64,000 nucleotides of DNA from Paralvinella palmiformis (lineage: Eukaryota > Annelida > Polychaeta > Terebellida > Alvinellidae). The stretch lies in the NCBI GenBank assembly GCA_025642065.1, contig JAODUP010000316.1, positions 926,001 through 990,000 of the forward strand, in the 5' to 3' direction. The notes beneath the pieces are model-generated. The model saw only the letters and a program-made list of their open reading frames with translations, did no database searches and was not told the origin of the DNA. Both the position numbers and the translations under genes were made by a program. Below are positions 12,595 to 23,261 of this stretch, piece after piece (positions within the stretch are counted from its first letter, which is position 1; every line of letters starts with the position of its first letter).

Positions 12595-15092
12595 CATATT
12601 ATAATAATAATAATTTTCAAACTCTGCACTATTGCCTATCAAACTCTTTCTTCTGGAGAACCTTCATATCTACTTTCCATGTTTTCTCTAACACCCAAGC
12701 CCAGATAGCTCCGTTCATCTGGTTTTCACTTGTTGTCTGTTCCCAGGGTGAAAACTCATGCTGGAACGCATGCTTTTTCGGTTGCTGTCCCTACTCTCTG
12801 AACATGTTACGTTATCAAAGAGCATAGTTTCTTTCCATCACCATTTGAAAGCTCACCTTTGCAGACTTGCTTATCCTTCTTAAGTTTCCACTCCATCTGA
12901 TCATTTATTGATCAACTTTGCATCATACCTGGACTATGAGTTTGCCCAACCCCTGTACTAGGTGTGCCACTGAGTTCAATTCTTTTCGAGGATATTAGCA
13001 TAATAGAAGTTTTGTAATTATAAAACAATAATAATGTATATTTAATAAAGTTCAATGTGTTGTACAGTGATACCCCAAATACATTGTATGTAAAAAGCCT
13101 ATAAGATCTTTAGGCCACTGGATCATGCATGTTATATAAGGTGACATGTGGGATTATTCTTAATTTATTTTGTCAAGCCCAGTGCCAGAATATAAATGTT
13201 GTGAAGTATATGTTCAAGTATAAGTATATGAAAATATGGCCATTGTGCAGTCTTTGTTTGTCATACATTTAATACTCCCTGTTAAGATTTCCTGCATATT
13301 GTCTTTAGCTGTTGGGTAGTTACTGCAGTTAAGATAATGATTTTGTTTGCCTGAAATTGTACAGCACATTAAACCCTTGCTTCTTTTAACACAGACAGGT
13401 GCACAGCTCCTGTTTATTAAGTTGTGAATGTTCTAAAGCTTAGTGGTTAAAAACCTAAACCTTATGCGTTGATCTGTGTTAGAAGCTGGATGCATTGATC
13501 CATTGATTTACTTTTTAAATTAAGACATAATCAAGATGAGTGTTAAGAGAATTTTGCAGTGAAAAAATGCAGTGGAGCAACCGAAGTTGCTTGGGGAAGT
13601 TTTTCGGGGAAATATCTCACATCATTCATAAATTAATCACCTTTTAGGGGCCATCAAAGGTGTGTGTCATCTAAAATTATAACTGCATGCAGGGGATGAA
13701 GCAAGCATGGATAAACTACTTGCGATCATGCCAGCCATACAAGATGTTTGAAGGGTGAAACATTTTTAAATACCTCGTGTCATTTTTTGTATTGTAGTTG
13801 ATTGTTTTTATTTTAGGCAAAATGGAAAATGCAACCTGATTAATCGGTCAGGATCTTTGAGCTAATCCTCTTAGTGAAGGCCACCATTCCTTTCTCACTT
13901 GTTCGTTCTCATCAGCGTTATCAAACACCTGCTATTCCACTATATCATCTGGCTGGACACGATCCTGACTAGCTGTTGTCAGAGTACTGCTGGAGTTCCC
14001 AGCTCCCTGTTTCCCTTACTCTTCCCTAACTGTATAGGGGTGCTCTCATGGTGTAGTGGTTAGAGCACTCCATTGCAAACCTCCTGGTTGTGGGTTCGAA
14101 TCGGACTTGCAACTATGTGAAATGTTTCATTAGGAACTTGCTCCACAACCATATCCTGTGAAAATATCAACAGTAAATGTTTATATGCATGTTTATATGC
14201 AAGATTGCCCCAAAATTATATATCGCTACACATCAAGCTATACTGTGTCATGACTACAGTGTCGAGGACGACAAAGCATTTATTGCTGTCAGTACATCTT
14301 TACTTAGCATTTATACTGATGAGAATATTTGTTTAACATTCTTCACGTCTTTTTTATTCTAGAAAATGTGTGAAATTTTTATATCTAGAATACAGGTTTG
14401 CCTGTAGTAGCATTACTGATAATCAGTAATAAATAATAATTAGAATAATAATTATTATCTTGTTATGAATTGGGTTATGTGTGATTCTGTAGATTATTCA
14501 GGTATTGAATTCTCTTCACCATGAATAATTTAGTGTGAATAACTATTTTTATTATTTTGGTATCTACATATTGCGATTTGAATCCTTCTGAATTTTGTTG
14601 AAAAGGGGGTTATAATTTCTGTATAAATTTGGTTGATGCTGTAAAATAAAAAATGTTGTTCTAGTAAGTATATTAGCGTATATGATGGTTTAACTGGATG
14701 TTGGCATGGCCAGTCTTAGGTTTTGCACTGACACCACAAACCCAGCAGACCTGTTAGAAGTACATACTTTATTTTCCATACCCTGATTAATTATCCAGTG
14801 TCTTTTAATACACACACTCACACAGGTGCAAAATGTACCAGTGCCTTTACGCAAGGCTAACACACACACACAAAACCAGAGAGAGAGAGCTATACTTAAG
14901 GCATATTTATATCATTCACAGGGTCCCATTGCTGTGCAGGGCAGTTTATCAGTACTTCTCGACTCTTCACTCTGTGCAATGGCATCAGTTATGTGTCTGA
15001 CAAATCAGCTACCAGAAGTAGGCACAGGTCTTAATAAAACACACTCTAGAAATCTGGACAATATTGCTTATATTATGCCAGGAATAGGATAA
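2806..15092 (+). CDS. HMGXB4: HMG box-containing protein 4 (spliced gene, 10 coding exons)
   Basis: Coding exons are 2806-2866, 2990-3039, 3200-3440, 6134-6916, 7402-7508, 7946-8030, 8218-8282, 9584-9940, 12383-12472 and 14922-15092. All are bounded by AG/GT and the phases join into 669 codons plus stop (human protein about 600). The product is a nuclear chromatin protein. Residues 1-414 are charged and lysine-rich with many KKxK runs, which suits nuclear targeting. Residues about 417-483 form one HMG box, with the family landmarks TAYTMFSNNYR, NPGIDF, EIWQCLP and MWKRKA. A Ser/Ala-rich linker follows. The C-terminus carries the two HMGXB4-specific blocks, PIDVAAHLKLLGDSLQTIG and GSLSVLLDS...LDNIAYIMPG. 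Vertebrate HMGXB4 is linked to Wnt repression and chromatin remodelling; that role is carried over from the family. The ATG at 2806 is the first in frame after a candidate acceptor at 2794, so a 5' noncoding exon probably lies upstream. Introns hold transposons. Confidence 0.93.
2990..3039 (+). CDS. HMGXB4: HMGXB4 coding exon 2
   Basis: Residues 21-37, acidic then basic (ECELPEQ...KSKR). Acceptor TTCTTTGCAG, donor GTGAGC; phase 1 in, phase 0 out. Confidence 0.8.
3200..3440 (+). CDS. HMGXB4: HMGXB4 coding exon 3
   Basis: Residues 38-118. It begins VRKKSAKLLEMEEYEVF, which resembles the basic-acidic N-terminal block of vertebrate HMGXB4 (RSYKDFLREEEEIA). Acceptor ATTCCAG, donor GTACGT; ends phase 1. 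Confidence 0.88.
3930..4650. mobile_element. DNA transposon remnant with TATACTCG...TATAAGTC ends (copy 1)
   Basis: The left end ACCAGATATACTCGCATATA and, reverse-complemented, the right end ACCATATATACTCGCGTATA form terminal inverted repeats. Lies in HMGXB4 intron 3. Contains a (TA)n tract at 4419-4449 and no intact ORF. Confidence 0.65.
5290..5735 (+). pseudogene. LINE fragment (C-terminal part of reverse transcriptase ORF)
   Basis: Reads AARLVTKTRKRDHITPIL, WFPVRHRIIFKVLLLTF, KALNNLAPDYL and, after a frameshift, FSHF...WNDLP, then NFKSMLKLHLF. This is the usual end of L2/CR1-type ORF2. Sits in HMGXB4 intron 3. Confidence 0.82.
6057..6094. repeat. (TG)n microsatellite
   Basis: Pure dinucleotide run, about 40 bp upstream of the HMGXB4 exon 4 acceptor. 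Confidence 0.9.
6134..6916 (+). CDS. HMGXB4: HMGXB4 coding exon 4 (large Lys-rich exon)
   Basis: Residues 118-378. Low-complexity, Lys/Pro/Glu-rich and probably disordered, with repeated KKxKK clusters that could serve as nuclear localisation signals. The acceptor TTTTAG lies only about 35 bp past a (TG)n tract. Donor GTGAGA. Confidence 0.9.
7402..7508 (+). CDS. HMGXB4: HMGXB4 coding exon 5
   Basis: Residues 379-414, Ser/Lys-rich linker just before the HMG box. Acceptor AAAATAG, donor GTAAGA; phase 1 in, phase 0 out. Confidence 0.8.
7946..8030 (+). CDS. HMGXB4: HMGXB4 coding exon 6 (HMG box, first part)
   Basis: Residues 415-442. Starts RFRRRGPTAYTMFSNNYR, corresponding to NMSAYQVFCKEYR in vertebrates, and ends at NPGI. 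Covers helix 1 of the HMG box. Acceptor TGCTTTCAG, donor GTAAAT. Confidence 0.93.
8218..8282 (+). CDS. HMGXB4: HMGXB4 coding exon 7 (HMG box, middle)
   Basis: Residues 443-464: DFAQISKRLGEIWQCLPAK, the helix 2 region of the HMG box. Acceptor GTGATAG, donor GTGTGT; phase 1 in, 0 out. Confidence 0.93.
8308..9363. mobile_element. non-autonomous DNA transposon in a TTAA site, copy 1
   Basis: TTAA flanks both ends (8308-8311, 9360-9363). Inside them the inverted ends are AGGAACAGTTCACCCTC and, reverse-complemented, AGGAACAGTTCATCGTC. The interior is shared with the element at 10382-11213 (TCAATGTTCC, TTCCTTCTGGCTCAAACT, ACTTCCGGTCTCTGTCTAGC). No transposase ORF. A (GT)n tract sits at 8629-8668. 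In HMGXB4 intron 7. Confidence 0.78.
9584..9940 (+). CDS. HMGXB4: HMGXB4 coding exon 8 (HMG box end and Ser-rich linker)
   Basis: Residues 465-583. Begins MWKRKARQRVNKIKK, helix 3 of the HMG box. Then a linker with a TCA/TCG-encoded Ser run and an Ala run (residues about 545-560) that looks prone to length change. Acceptor CAACCAG, donor GTAAGT. Confidence 0.92.
10110..10345 (-). mobile_element. tRNA-like SINE remnant, - orientation
   Basis: On the - strand, ATGGCACAGTTAGTTAGAGC and GGGTTTGAGGC look like degraded A and B boxes of a tRNA promoter. The CATGCAT-rich tail region is undefined. In HMGXB4 intron 8. Confidence 0.5.
10382..11213. mobile_element. non-autonomous DNA transposon in a TTAA site, copy 2
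   Basis: TTAA at both ends; inverted ends AGGGAATAGTTCACCCTC and, reverse-complemented, AGCAACAGTCCACCGTC. Clearly related to copy 1 along its length, but without the microsatellite. In HMGXB4 intron 8. Confidence 0.78.
11214..12382. other. HMGXB4 intron 8, remainder
   Basis: Unique-looking AT-rich sequence with a short C-run at 11692-11700. No gene or element recognised. Confidence 0.4.
12383..12472 (+). CDS. HMGXB4: HMGXB4 coding exon 9 (conserved C-terminal block)
   Basis: Residues 584-613, containing PIDVAAHLKLLGDSLQTIG and RLQEHK. This is nearly the human block PIDVAAHLQLLGESLSLIG. A (CA)n tract of about 90 bp starts 28 bp after the donor GTAACT. Confidence 0.93.
12500..12590. repeat. 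(CA)n microsatellite
   Basis: About 45 CA units just after the donor of HMGXB4 exon 9. The His-Thr ORFs across it are artefacts. Confidence 0.95.
12612..13120 (+). pseudogene. LINE 3' end, copy related to that at 47.3 kb
   Basis: Shares CACTATTGCCTATCAAACTC, TCTTCTGGAGAACCTTC, TTCATCTGGTTTTCACTT and the terminal TATAGAAGTTTTGTAATTA-type end with 47290-47690. 5'-truncated. Followed by AATAATAATGTATATTTAAT, also seen at 24.4 kb. Confidence 0.75.
13121..14030. other. HMGXB4 intron 9, unannotated stretch
   Basis: AT-rich, with no ORF, RNA gene or element I can recognise. Confidence 0.35.
14036..14185 (+). mobile_element. tRNA-derived SINE, family B, + orientation
   Basis: A-box-like TGGTGTAGTGGTTAGAGC and B-box GTGGGTTCGAATC at tRNA spacing, then a unique body (GAAATGTTTCATTAGGAACTT). 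Related copies at 51.0 and 56.2 kb. Not a functional tRNA: no acceptor stem can be closed. Confidence 0.68.
14922..15092 (+). CDS. HMGXB4: HMGXB4 coding exon 10 (C-terminus and stop)
   Basis: Residues 614-669 and TAA. Contains AVQGSLSVLLDSSLCAM, TNQLPE and LDNIAYIMPG, matching the extreme C-terminus of vertebrate HMGXB4. Acceptor TTCACAG. Confidence 0.94.
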   Translation, partial: GPIAVQGSLSVLLDSSLCAMASVMCLTNQLPEVGTGLNKTHSRNLDNIAYIMPGIG

Positions 15093-16135
15093 TAGTGAAA
15101 TGGAAACAGAAATAGCTTATTGACAACCAGTAGGAAAAGATACAGCATTTGTCAAATCTGTGTATGAGTGTACAAGTGTGTGAATAGAATACCTGAAATT
15201 ATTTTTATAAATAAGTGGCGTATGATTCTAGTATTTAAAAAAAGATATGTTTATGCTTAATAATTATTAGAGGAAAGTTGTGTTTAGAGGTTTGAATCCG
15301 TGGCACAGTTATTTTAAAAATAATGGTTTGATAGACATTTTAAATGCATTTATATTGGTCTTAGTTTTGTTGGATCAGATCATTTGTTGACACGTCTGCT
15401 ATGTATATTATGTGAAACATGCCTGCCTCGTGCTTCATTTCTGTAATAAGGATTAGCTTCCGTTTGTGATTATGTACTACAATAATCACCGTTGTGTAGT
15501 TTTAGTATATTAGACATGTTTCTCCTCATTTTGGCTTAGACATAAACAACAAAGTCCACGAAACAGCAGTTGTACTATAAGTTTATCATTATCATCTCAG
15601 TTGTTGCATACTGTGCAATTTATGGATTTTTTCTACGTAGTTTGTTATTAGCCTCTTGTTATCTTTTTTTTATAACTTATTGCCACCTTTGTTATGTCTG
15701 TGGTTGTAATATGGATGTTATTTATTTCAATATTATGCTTAAGGAGTGAAGATGTGAAATGCAAGGCTTCGTATGAACAAGTTCATTTTCATGGAAATTA
15801 TTTGCAGAACTGTAGCCATGGATACAGCTGAAATCATGTTGCATATTAAATCATTTTGGATCGTGTGTGTGTGTGTGTGTGCAAGATATTGCCACCGTTG
15901 ATGTTCATTTCATTATTTTACACCAGTCACTTTCCATTCTGGATCCACGTAAATTTCACTTCATTTTACCTGTATACTGTTTGTGCTTATGATGCATCGC
16001 TGTATACTGTGTATACAGAATCGAAAGACTGTTGTACATTTATGTTGAGCTGTTAGCATTAGTTGTAAATATCTGTACCAAGCTACATGTTGAAACATGT
16101 ATATGACTAAATAAAAAATGAGTATGTATTCATGT
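15093..16135 (+). other. HMGXB4: HMGXB4 3' untranslated region (inferred)
   Basis: AT-rich, without long ORFs. The likely end is set by AATAAA at 16110-16115. It holds a short (GT)n tract at 15861-15880. The exact cleavage site cannot be read from the sequence. Confidence 0.5.
16110..16115 (+). terminator. HMGXB4: candidate poly(A) signal of HMGXB4
   Basis: Canonical AATAAA about 1 kb past the HMGXB4 stop. The convergent SSX2IP signal lies about 45 bp further on the other strand. Confidence 0.45.
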
Positions 16136-16155
16136 ATGCAGAGTTAAAAAAAAAA

Positions 16156-17795
16156 CAGCTTTATTCCAGATATATAAATGGAGAACAAATACAAAGAAAT
16201 GCATTGCGTATATCACAATTAGTTCTCATTTCCAAACATCAACAGAATGTTGATGAAGCATTGGAGAAAAAAAACCTTGATTTATATATTTTGGATTTAC
16301 ATAGTATCAAGAACCTTTTTCACATTGAAAATAAGTTGTAAGCATTTGGTCAAGCTCTCCTACTCCCAAACAAAACCCATATCACATCATTGCATGCATG
16401 AGCAGACTCAGCAAGGCCAGTTCACTTTATTAACACATCCCACATGCAGTACAGTTAGCTGCAGGGTTGGAAGATATACAGATGCAATGTCCGCTACATT
16501 ACTTAACGAGTAAAATATTTCACAAGAGACAGTACACAACTTTTAGCAAGTGTATATACCTCAGTCTCCTCCACAATTGCCAGGAGTATTGCGAACGAAA
16601 TAACAGCTGACAGAATGTCATCATTATCTAATAACAGTTTTATGAATATATTTTTCTAATTAACACAAATAATGACGACTTCTAAAGATCAGCTCAGGTA
16701 GACCTAGAAGTTTCTAGCATCCATGCCTTGCAAATTTTAATACTTCATTGGAGATAATTGTCGCAGAAATACTCGAACCAATACCGATGTTAAAATTATG
16801 TATACATCACAAACTCAGATTATCTGTTAAACTGTACTATATGCATAAAAAAAACTACAAATGCTAGCAAAAAAAACTAGATCTGTTGGACATGAAAGAA
16901 TAGTGGTTTCATCAAACGTCCTACCAAATGAAGACACTTTTCACAATGAGCAACATGCCATGTATGTAAATTATACAATGAGATATATGGTGACAACTAG
17001 CGAATGTTATTGTGATCAGTTAAATGTTCCTGATGTTATCCATGGAATACCGCTTTAAATAATGTGGATAGCAGGCATCAGATTTGCATAAAATTACTGC
17101 AAGAAAGAGTATGCCATTTTTGCAGACACTGATAATCCATCGTGTAATGCTGGTCACTTTACACAATGTTAGAATAATGCACGTCAGATATAAAATAAAT
17201 CGGACAACCACACAGATCACGTGTTTAATGATGCTAACTATCCACCTTAACAGGTACCACACTACACATTAGCCAAAGTACAAACATCTATACAGATGAA
17301 AACACCAAACTGACTGATTGTACGAAATAGTTCAAGTATTAAATGTTTCTTGGAAAGAAGTCCCAATACATTTACTCACACACACATACATATATATATA
17401 TATATAATGGGGAAAAACTGATAGTGTTCATATTAATTAAGTCTTCATATTAAATGTAATGCATCAATTTGATGAACAATAAGGTGCTATTATAATGTAT
17501 TGTTTAAAGTGACGTCTATAAGGAAATTCAGACACCATGAGTTTGTATACTTTTAATACACAAATGAACACATTGTTTTGTATCTAGAACATGTATAATA
17601 TCACTGAGGAGCCCTAATATCAAACATCAGAATGATACCTAATTGAGCCATTACATTTCATGAGAAGCATCACCAACTGTACCACAGTATTTGTTGTTGT
17701 CATGCACGTATAAATATATTTTACAATCATTTTCACTTGACCAACTGTAAACTAAGTATAAAAAATGTACATAGCAGCAGCAACAGTAATAACCT
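16156..17795 (-). other. SSX2IP: SSX2IP 3' untranslated region (inferred)
   Basis: No coding signal on either strand. AT-rich, with a small (TA)n run near 17390-17406. Assigned as 3'UTR only because it lies between the SSX2IP stop and the next - strand AATAAA. Confidence 0.35.
16160..16165 (-). terminator. SSX2IP: candidate poly(A) signal of SSX2IP
   Basis: TTTATT on the + strand, AATAAA on the - strand, about 1.6 kb past the SSX2IP stop, with an A-run just beyond at 16146-16155. A second AATAAA overlaps the stop codon at 17795-17800, so a much shorter 3' end is also possible. Confidence 0.4.
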
Positions 17796-18048
17796 TTATT
17801 GATCTGCATCTTCTCCATCACTAAGATCAAGCACTCTGTTTCGGTGCTGAAACAATAACATTTTAATGTTCGATGGCTGACTCAGCGTGTCTTGCGCTCT
17901 CTGTTGAGGTGTGCGTGTATGATTGACAGCGGATGTACATCGGCGTGTCCCACTGCTAGCCCAGGATGGACTGCAGTTACGTTTTGACAGAAAGCCACTA
18001 GGAGTCACACCTATATTTGGATCAGCACTTTTTGGTCGATTCTCCTTC
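17796..18048 (-). CDS. SSX2IP: SSX2IP coding exon 14 (C-terminus and stop)
   Basis: About the last 84 residues: basic, Ser/Thr-rich, ending RNRVLDLSDGEDADQ and TAA. Acceptor AACTTAG. The stop codon overlaps an AATAAA hexamer. Confidence 0.78.
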
Positions 18049-19531
18049 CTAAGTTTTAAAATATAAAAACAGAGCAGTGAATACTTCAAAATATTAATAC
18101 TGAAATGCAACTAACTGAGTAATTAACACTAGCTACATCAATGTACATTTTATTATGCAAGTACTTTTGCACACACACATACACACACACACCCGGAGTG
18201 TGTACATAGTAATCAATAATAATTTATAAAATCATGCAAAGCTAAATTATCATACATGCATGCATGCAACTTATATAAAACAAGCAGCTAGTTTAGCACC
18301 TAGAGATGTCGGCAAAGAAATAAAGAAACAATCAAACCGAATAATTTATCCTTACAGTTTCTTATCATTTTTGATGCCAAGAAACTGGTACAGATCTACA
18401 GTGGTAGGCGTGGTGGCATGTCCCAGTTTTTGGTTTTCAGGAGTTTCGCACCCCTCCGAAACAGGTGACAAGGACTGATCATGATCTGGGGATTCATTCA
18501 TTGCTGGTTCACTTGACACTGAGGATGGTTTTCCTATTGGGAATAATCATCAGGTTTCTTATAAGCATGCAGCACAAGACAGTTTCTAACCAACAACAGA
18601 AAAATGGAGAACTTTTGGTGTAAATCAAGATCAGCTCTGCCATCAGGATAACATCGTTATGTAGACAATAAACCTAAAAAATTTTTTTTATCAGATGATG
18701 AGAAGAGAATCTATCCATACTCCAAGAACGAAACTACAGTCAATTCTGGATTAATATTATTGATTCTCAATTAACTAGCTTACAACCTTGTCCCAGCAAT
18801 ATAATTAATAGAGAGTTGACTGTAGTAATGTATATGAACGTTTTGTGTTGCTTTCATCAAAGCCATACCTAAATGTTTCATTGATTATTGCATATATAGA
18901 TAGATAGATAGATAACTTCACATGACATGCGTTCAAAAATGCATCTATATTTTGGAGTTTCATGCACAGACTATCTAAGACCAAGAAGACTAGATCATGC
19001 TGTGAAATAAACTGATGGCCACCTCTTCCTTGGAGTCAACTTAAGTATACGAAAGAGCTCTCCAGTAGACGGTGTCTGCATTTGTTTGCCAATAGAACAC
19101 GGTGACTGTCTAGATGTCTCTGGTAAAACATGTGATGGCTCTTCTCCTTGTTCTCCTGTATAAGAGAACACATCACTGACTCATAACTGTTTAGATGGTA
19201 AACCTATCCAAGAACTGTTGCTGCTGGGTAAACTAAAGCATGGGATTCTCTGCTTATGGTCATGGTACATGGGTCAGACATTTTAAGGTTTGATCCCCCA
19301 GCCATGCTAGTAGACAGAATGTTTGTTTTTAGCCATAAAATACCATCTATTCCAAATTTGCAATTTAATTATAAACCATCATTTATCATGGAAACAGTTG
19401 TCCCAAACATTTGTTCATTTCCTCTTTTCCCTGATCTAAATATTCATTAATAAAATAATGCCAAAATAAATCTGTATAAAATACCTGTCAATCTGATTCA
19501 AATATAATTCTTATGATATACTGATCATGTG

Positions 19532-19567
<36 letters not shown>

Positions 19568-22500
19568 ATATGCAGCATTATGTACCCATGAATCATGGTG
19601 AATCAGTAGAGGCTTGTATTATGAGAACAACCCCATGCATAGATAATAATGAACTTGACAAAAGGATGAAGTCCATTCAGAAGCCATCAAAATGGACTTT
19701 GATTTGTTTTAAAGCACCAAAGGTCATATACAAAATATGACGCGATAGAAAATCTGTTCTGTCAAACTGGTTTTGGAGTACACACGTAGCTGACATGGTG
19801 AAACAAACAACTAATGTCCACTGTATTATCTTACAAATATTTCATTCATTAGATATAGAGAATGTGCTAGAAGCAGTAGTTGATGCTATTTTTGTTACTT
19901 GAGAAAGAGAGGCATTGCTCTATCTCAAAACAAAAAAAGTAGCAGCCAGTCTCAGCACAATCTGTCTTCTAACCTATAAATAACATGAACAGTTGTTTGC
20001 TGTAGTCTCCCACTGAATAGTGGTCTTAATACAAGACAATCTATCATCAGCTTTGAATTATATGAAAGGATGTATAGGTCTACAGATTATGACTACTATT
20101 CAGGCAGTAGCCATTATTGAGCCATACCTATAAACAGATGTTTTATTGAAAAACTATCATTATCATTACATATTAACTGTTACAAATGTGTCACAAGACT
20201 GTAAAGAAACAACTGTTATGTGTAGGAGTCTATAACGAGACATTATATGTATGAAATTATTTTAGACAAAATTCCAGAAACATCCCATAATATTAAACAA
20301 ACATTAGTGCAATATAGAGAAGTTCACAACTTTACTCAAGAGGCAGAATGTCACAGATCACATGAATTCTGAATTATTGTGACAAATCTTAATTATTTGC
20401 TTTCAAGAATGTACAAATTATACCGCTAACCTGTTTCTTCTTGGTGAGATTTGTTGTTAAATGGCGTAATCTGGAGAAACTGGTCCTTCAAAAATAAGGC
20501 CTTCGTATCTTCAAACACCTTTCTCTGTTTAATTTAAATAATATGATCAGTGTCACAGCTGCTCAATATACAACAACCATTATTTCATAAAATGCTAACA
20601 CGAGAATTGATAGTGTGTATTAATACTAATATGAAATTATTTAATCCGTTAAAAAACATATCTATGTCAGTTGCATATTTAATAAAAACTGTCCGAATCA
20701 AGACCACATAGATTACCTCCTTGTGTAATCTGATGGCAGCTTCAGTAAAAGCATTTCTTTCCTTCCAGAAGTTTGCCCGTTGTTCTTCAAACAGTTTCTT
20801 CTGTATTTCCAGGTTTTCTTTTTCTTCTTCCAGCTCAGATTCATTCAGAAATGAGACATGACTATCTGTGTTCTTCTTTGCCATGGAATCCTAAAATAAC
20901 GACACTTGCATGAATATTGTAATCCTGTTATATAACATAAAAGTCTAAGTTAAAAAGCATCTCTTTAATATACAAAATTTTCAACTCATTATTTCCAATG
21001 AACCCATAAAAAGCCCAGTTGAATGAGGTCCTATAATAATTATTAAGTTATTATTGAGTTTATTATTATTAAGATTATTATTATAATTCTGTGTTACATA
21101 TATCTTACAGCAATTCTTCACAGTCATAGTTGGTTTACAGAAATATTAAAGAAAATTGCCAATATACTGATGTTAACATGGCAGTATTGTGGCTAAACTT
21201 AAAAGAGCAATATCAATATCTTGCTTGTTTTTGGCATACAGTGAAATGTAACATAGACTTGTAAAGAATTTTACAGAATCTTTCTTTCACACGTCATGGT
21301 AATAAGTGAAATTTATAACATGCAGAAAAGTGGAATGTGCCCCCAAAAAATTGTTCAGAGGAGGATATTATTAGTAAACTACATCCATTTAATAAGCCAG
21401 TCACCGAGATAATAACTCATCCTACTCCAACTTTGGCTGCCCTGCCATGTCTTTCTAACAGCCACATTTGAGACCATGAAATTTTACTACAGGATTCAGA
21501 CTACATGCATTTTAGTGTTCCCATAGTACTACTGCCACGAGCACCGACATCACTGTTACTATTACATACCTGAATGAACTGTTCTTGTTCCTCAATTATA
21601 TCTTTGTATCTTTTTACATCCCTCATCAGTTTATCAATATCGTGTGTTTTTTTACAATCCTCTTTGGATGGTGATAACTTCTTGTCGACTAATTTCAGAC
21701 CTGAAATAGTTTAATCCAGAGACACATTTCAGTTTGTTAGACGAATGCCATAAAGAAGGAAATTCTCACAACATCTAGCACTGTTAACAGTAGAAATATA
21801 CATTTCCAGGACACTAAGATTTATTTTGTGAAAAGATATAATACTCAATCAAAAGTCATGATTGTTTTGTTTTCTTTAGATTTAATTGAATCTTTTTTTT
21901 AAAAGATTATCTTTGAAACGCATACTAATTTCAATCAGTATCAATAAGACGAAATAAGTGCAAAGCAAATACTCTCACCTTCTGATTTCTGCTTCTCCAA
22001 ATTTTTAATGTATTTCTTCAGATGTCGACATTTATCATTTATTGATTTAAGTAATGTTCCCTCTAAAAACTCCAATGGTAACTGACAATGTGCTAAAATG
22101 GTAACATCAGAATAAACAATAACTGTCTTATTAAAATGTGTGGAATGCAGTCTATTCTAAATATTTCCATTACACAAATATTCTAAATAATTCCATTACA
22201 CAAATATTTCCATCTAACAAATTTTACTAATATTACCAGGTGCCACAGTGGAATCAGATTCATTTTTAAAGTTTTCTCCTTGTCCTGTATCTTGAGGTAA
22301 ATCATCCTGAAGAAAAACAACACTTCATGAAATTTCTACTGCAAGGAATGGACCATAAAGAAATCCCAATTTCAAAAACATTCCAAGCAGTAATACATTA
22401 TCTGACAGATGCATAATATGACATGGAAACAGTAAACACATTCGCAAAACAAAATACTCTTGATGTTATGCCTGACAAAATATCACTGATAAAAGTGTTA

Positions 22501-23226
22501 AAATGCTTCATTAACAAACTAACCAGAGAAATGTTAGTCAGATTTGTTTCATCTGCACTTGATACATTATCAGCAAGTAATTCTGTCTGTATATCAATGA
22601 GACACTTCCTTAATCCACTGTTCTCCACCATAAGTTCCTTGGTTTTTGCTTCATAATTACTGACCACACTACGGAATAATTCTTCTTCTTGTCTGAATAA
22701 AATTAAATACTACATCATTAAAATGACATACTGAATGGAAATGGTTTGTAGTGATCACCAAATTACTGAAGTATTGATTCATAATCTTCTGAGTGTAAAT
22801 GTAATCTTAATCTGTAGCTAATATATATTTATCAAATGTTACTCTCACACTGATAAGGGGCTATCCATAATTATCAAACTGTACTATTAGTAATCAACTG
22901 ATGGCACCAGTAGTCATCTTTTAGCAAAATACAGCAACTTCGAAACATTTAACAAGTAAATTTGAAAACTTACATCTGTACACTTTCAAGGAGGAGGGTA
23001 GGGCAGAAAGGTATATGTCTTGTATACTTGTGAAAATTATGATATTTATGGATGGTCTCATAGATTCCTTAGAAAGACTTATTGCTGGAATTCGGCAACA
23101 GGTTTTGAGTGTTTGAAAATCTATACACACTGGAGATATCATACATAAATCTTAGTTCAATTACTTTCATCTTCAACAGCTCACAAACAAGAAAATATCT
23201 TTGTGAAATAATCTCTACTGTAATCA

Positions 23227-23261
<35 letters not shown>

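Noticed and set aside
12356..12708. His-Thr and Cys-Val repeat ORFs on both strands around 12.5 kb
   Set aside because: They are translations of the (CA)n microsatellite. Only the 90-nt exon 12383-12472 is supported as coding.
14036..14185. Possible functional tRNA gene (A-box and B-box at correct spacing)
   Set aside because: The acceptor stem does not pair and no anticodon arm folds; related sequences recur as dispersed copies, so it is a SINE head. The same holds at 42.48, 51.03 and 62.38 kb.
16132..17272. Several 60-90 codon ORFs downstream of both HMGXB4 and SSX2IP
   Set aside because: Low complexity, no conserved motifs and located where the 3'UTRs of two convergent genes are expected.
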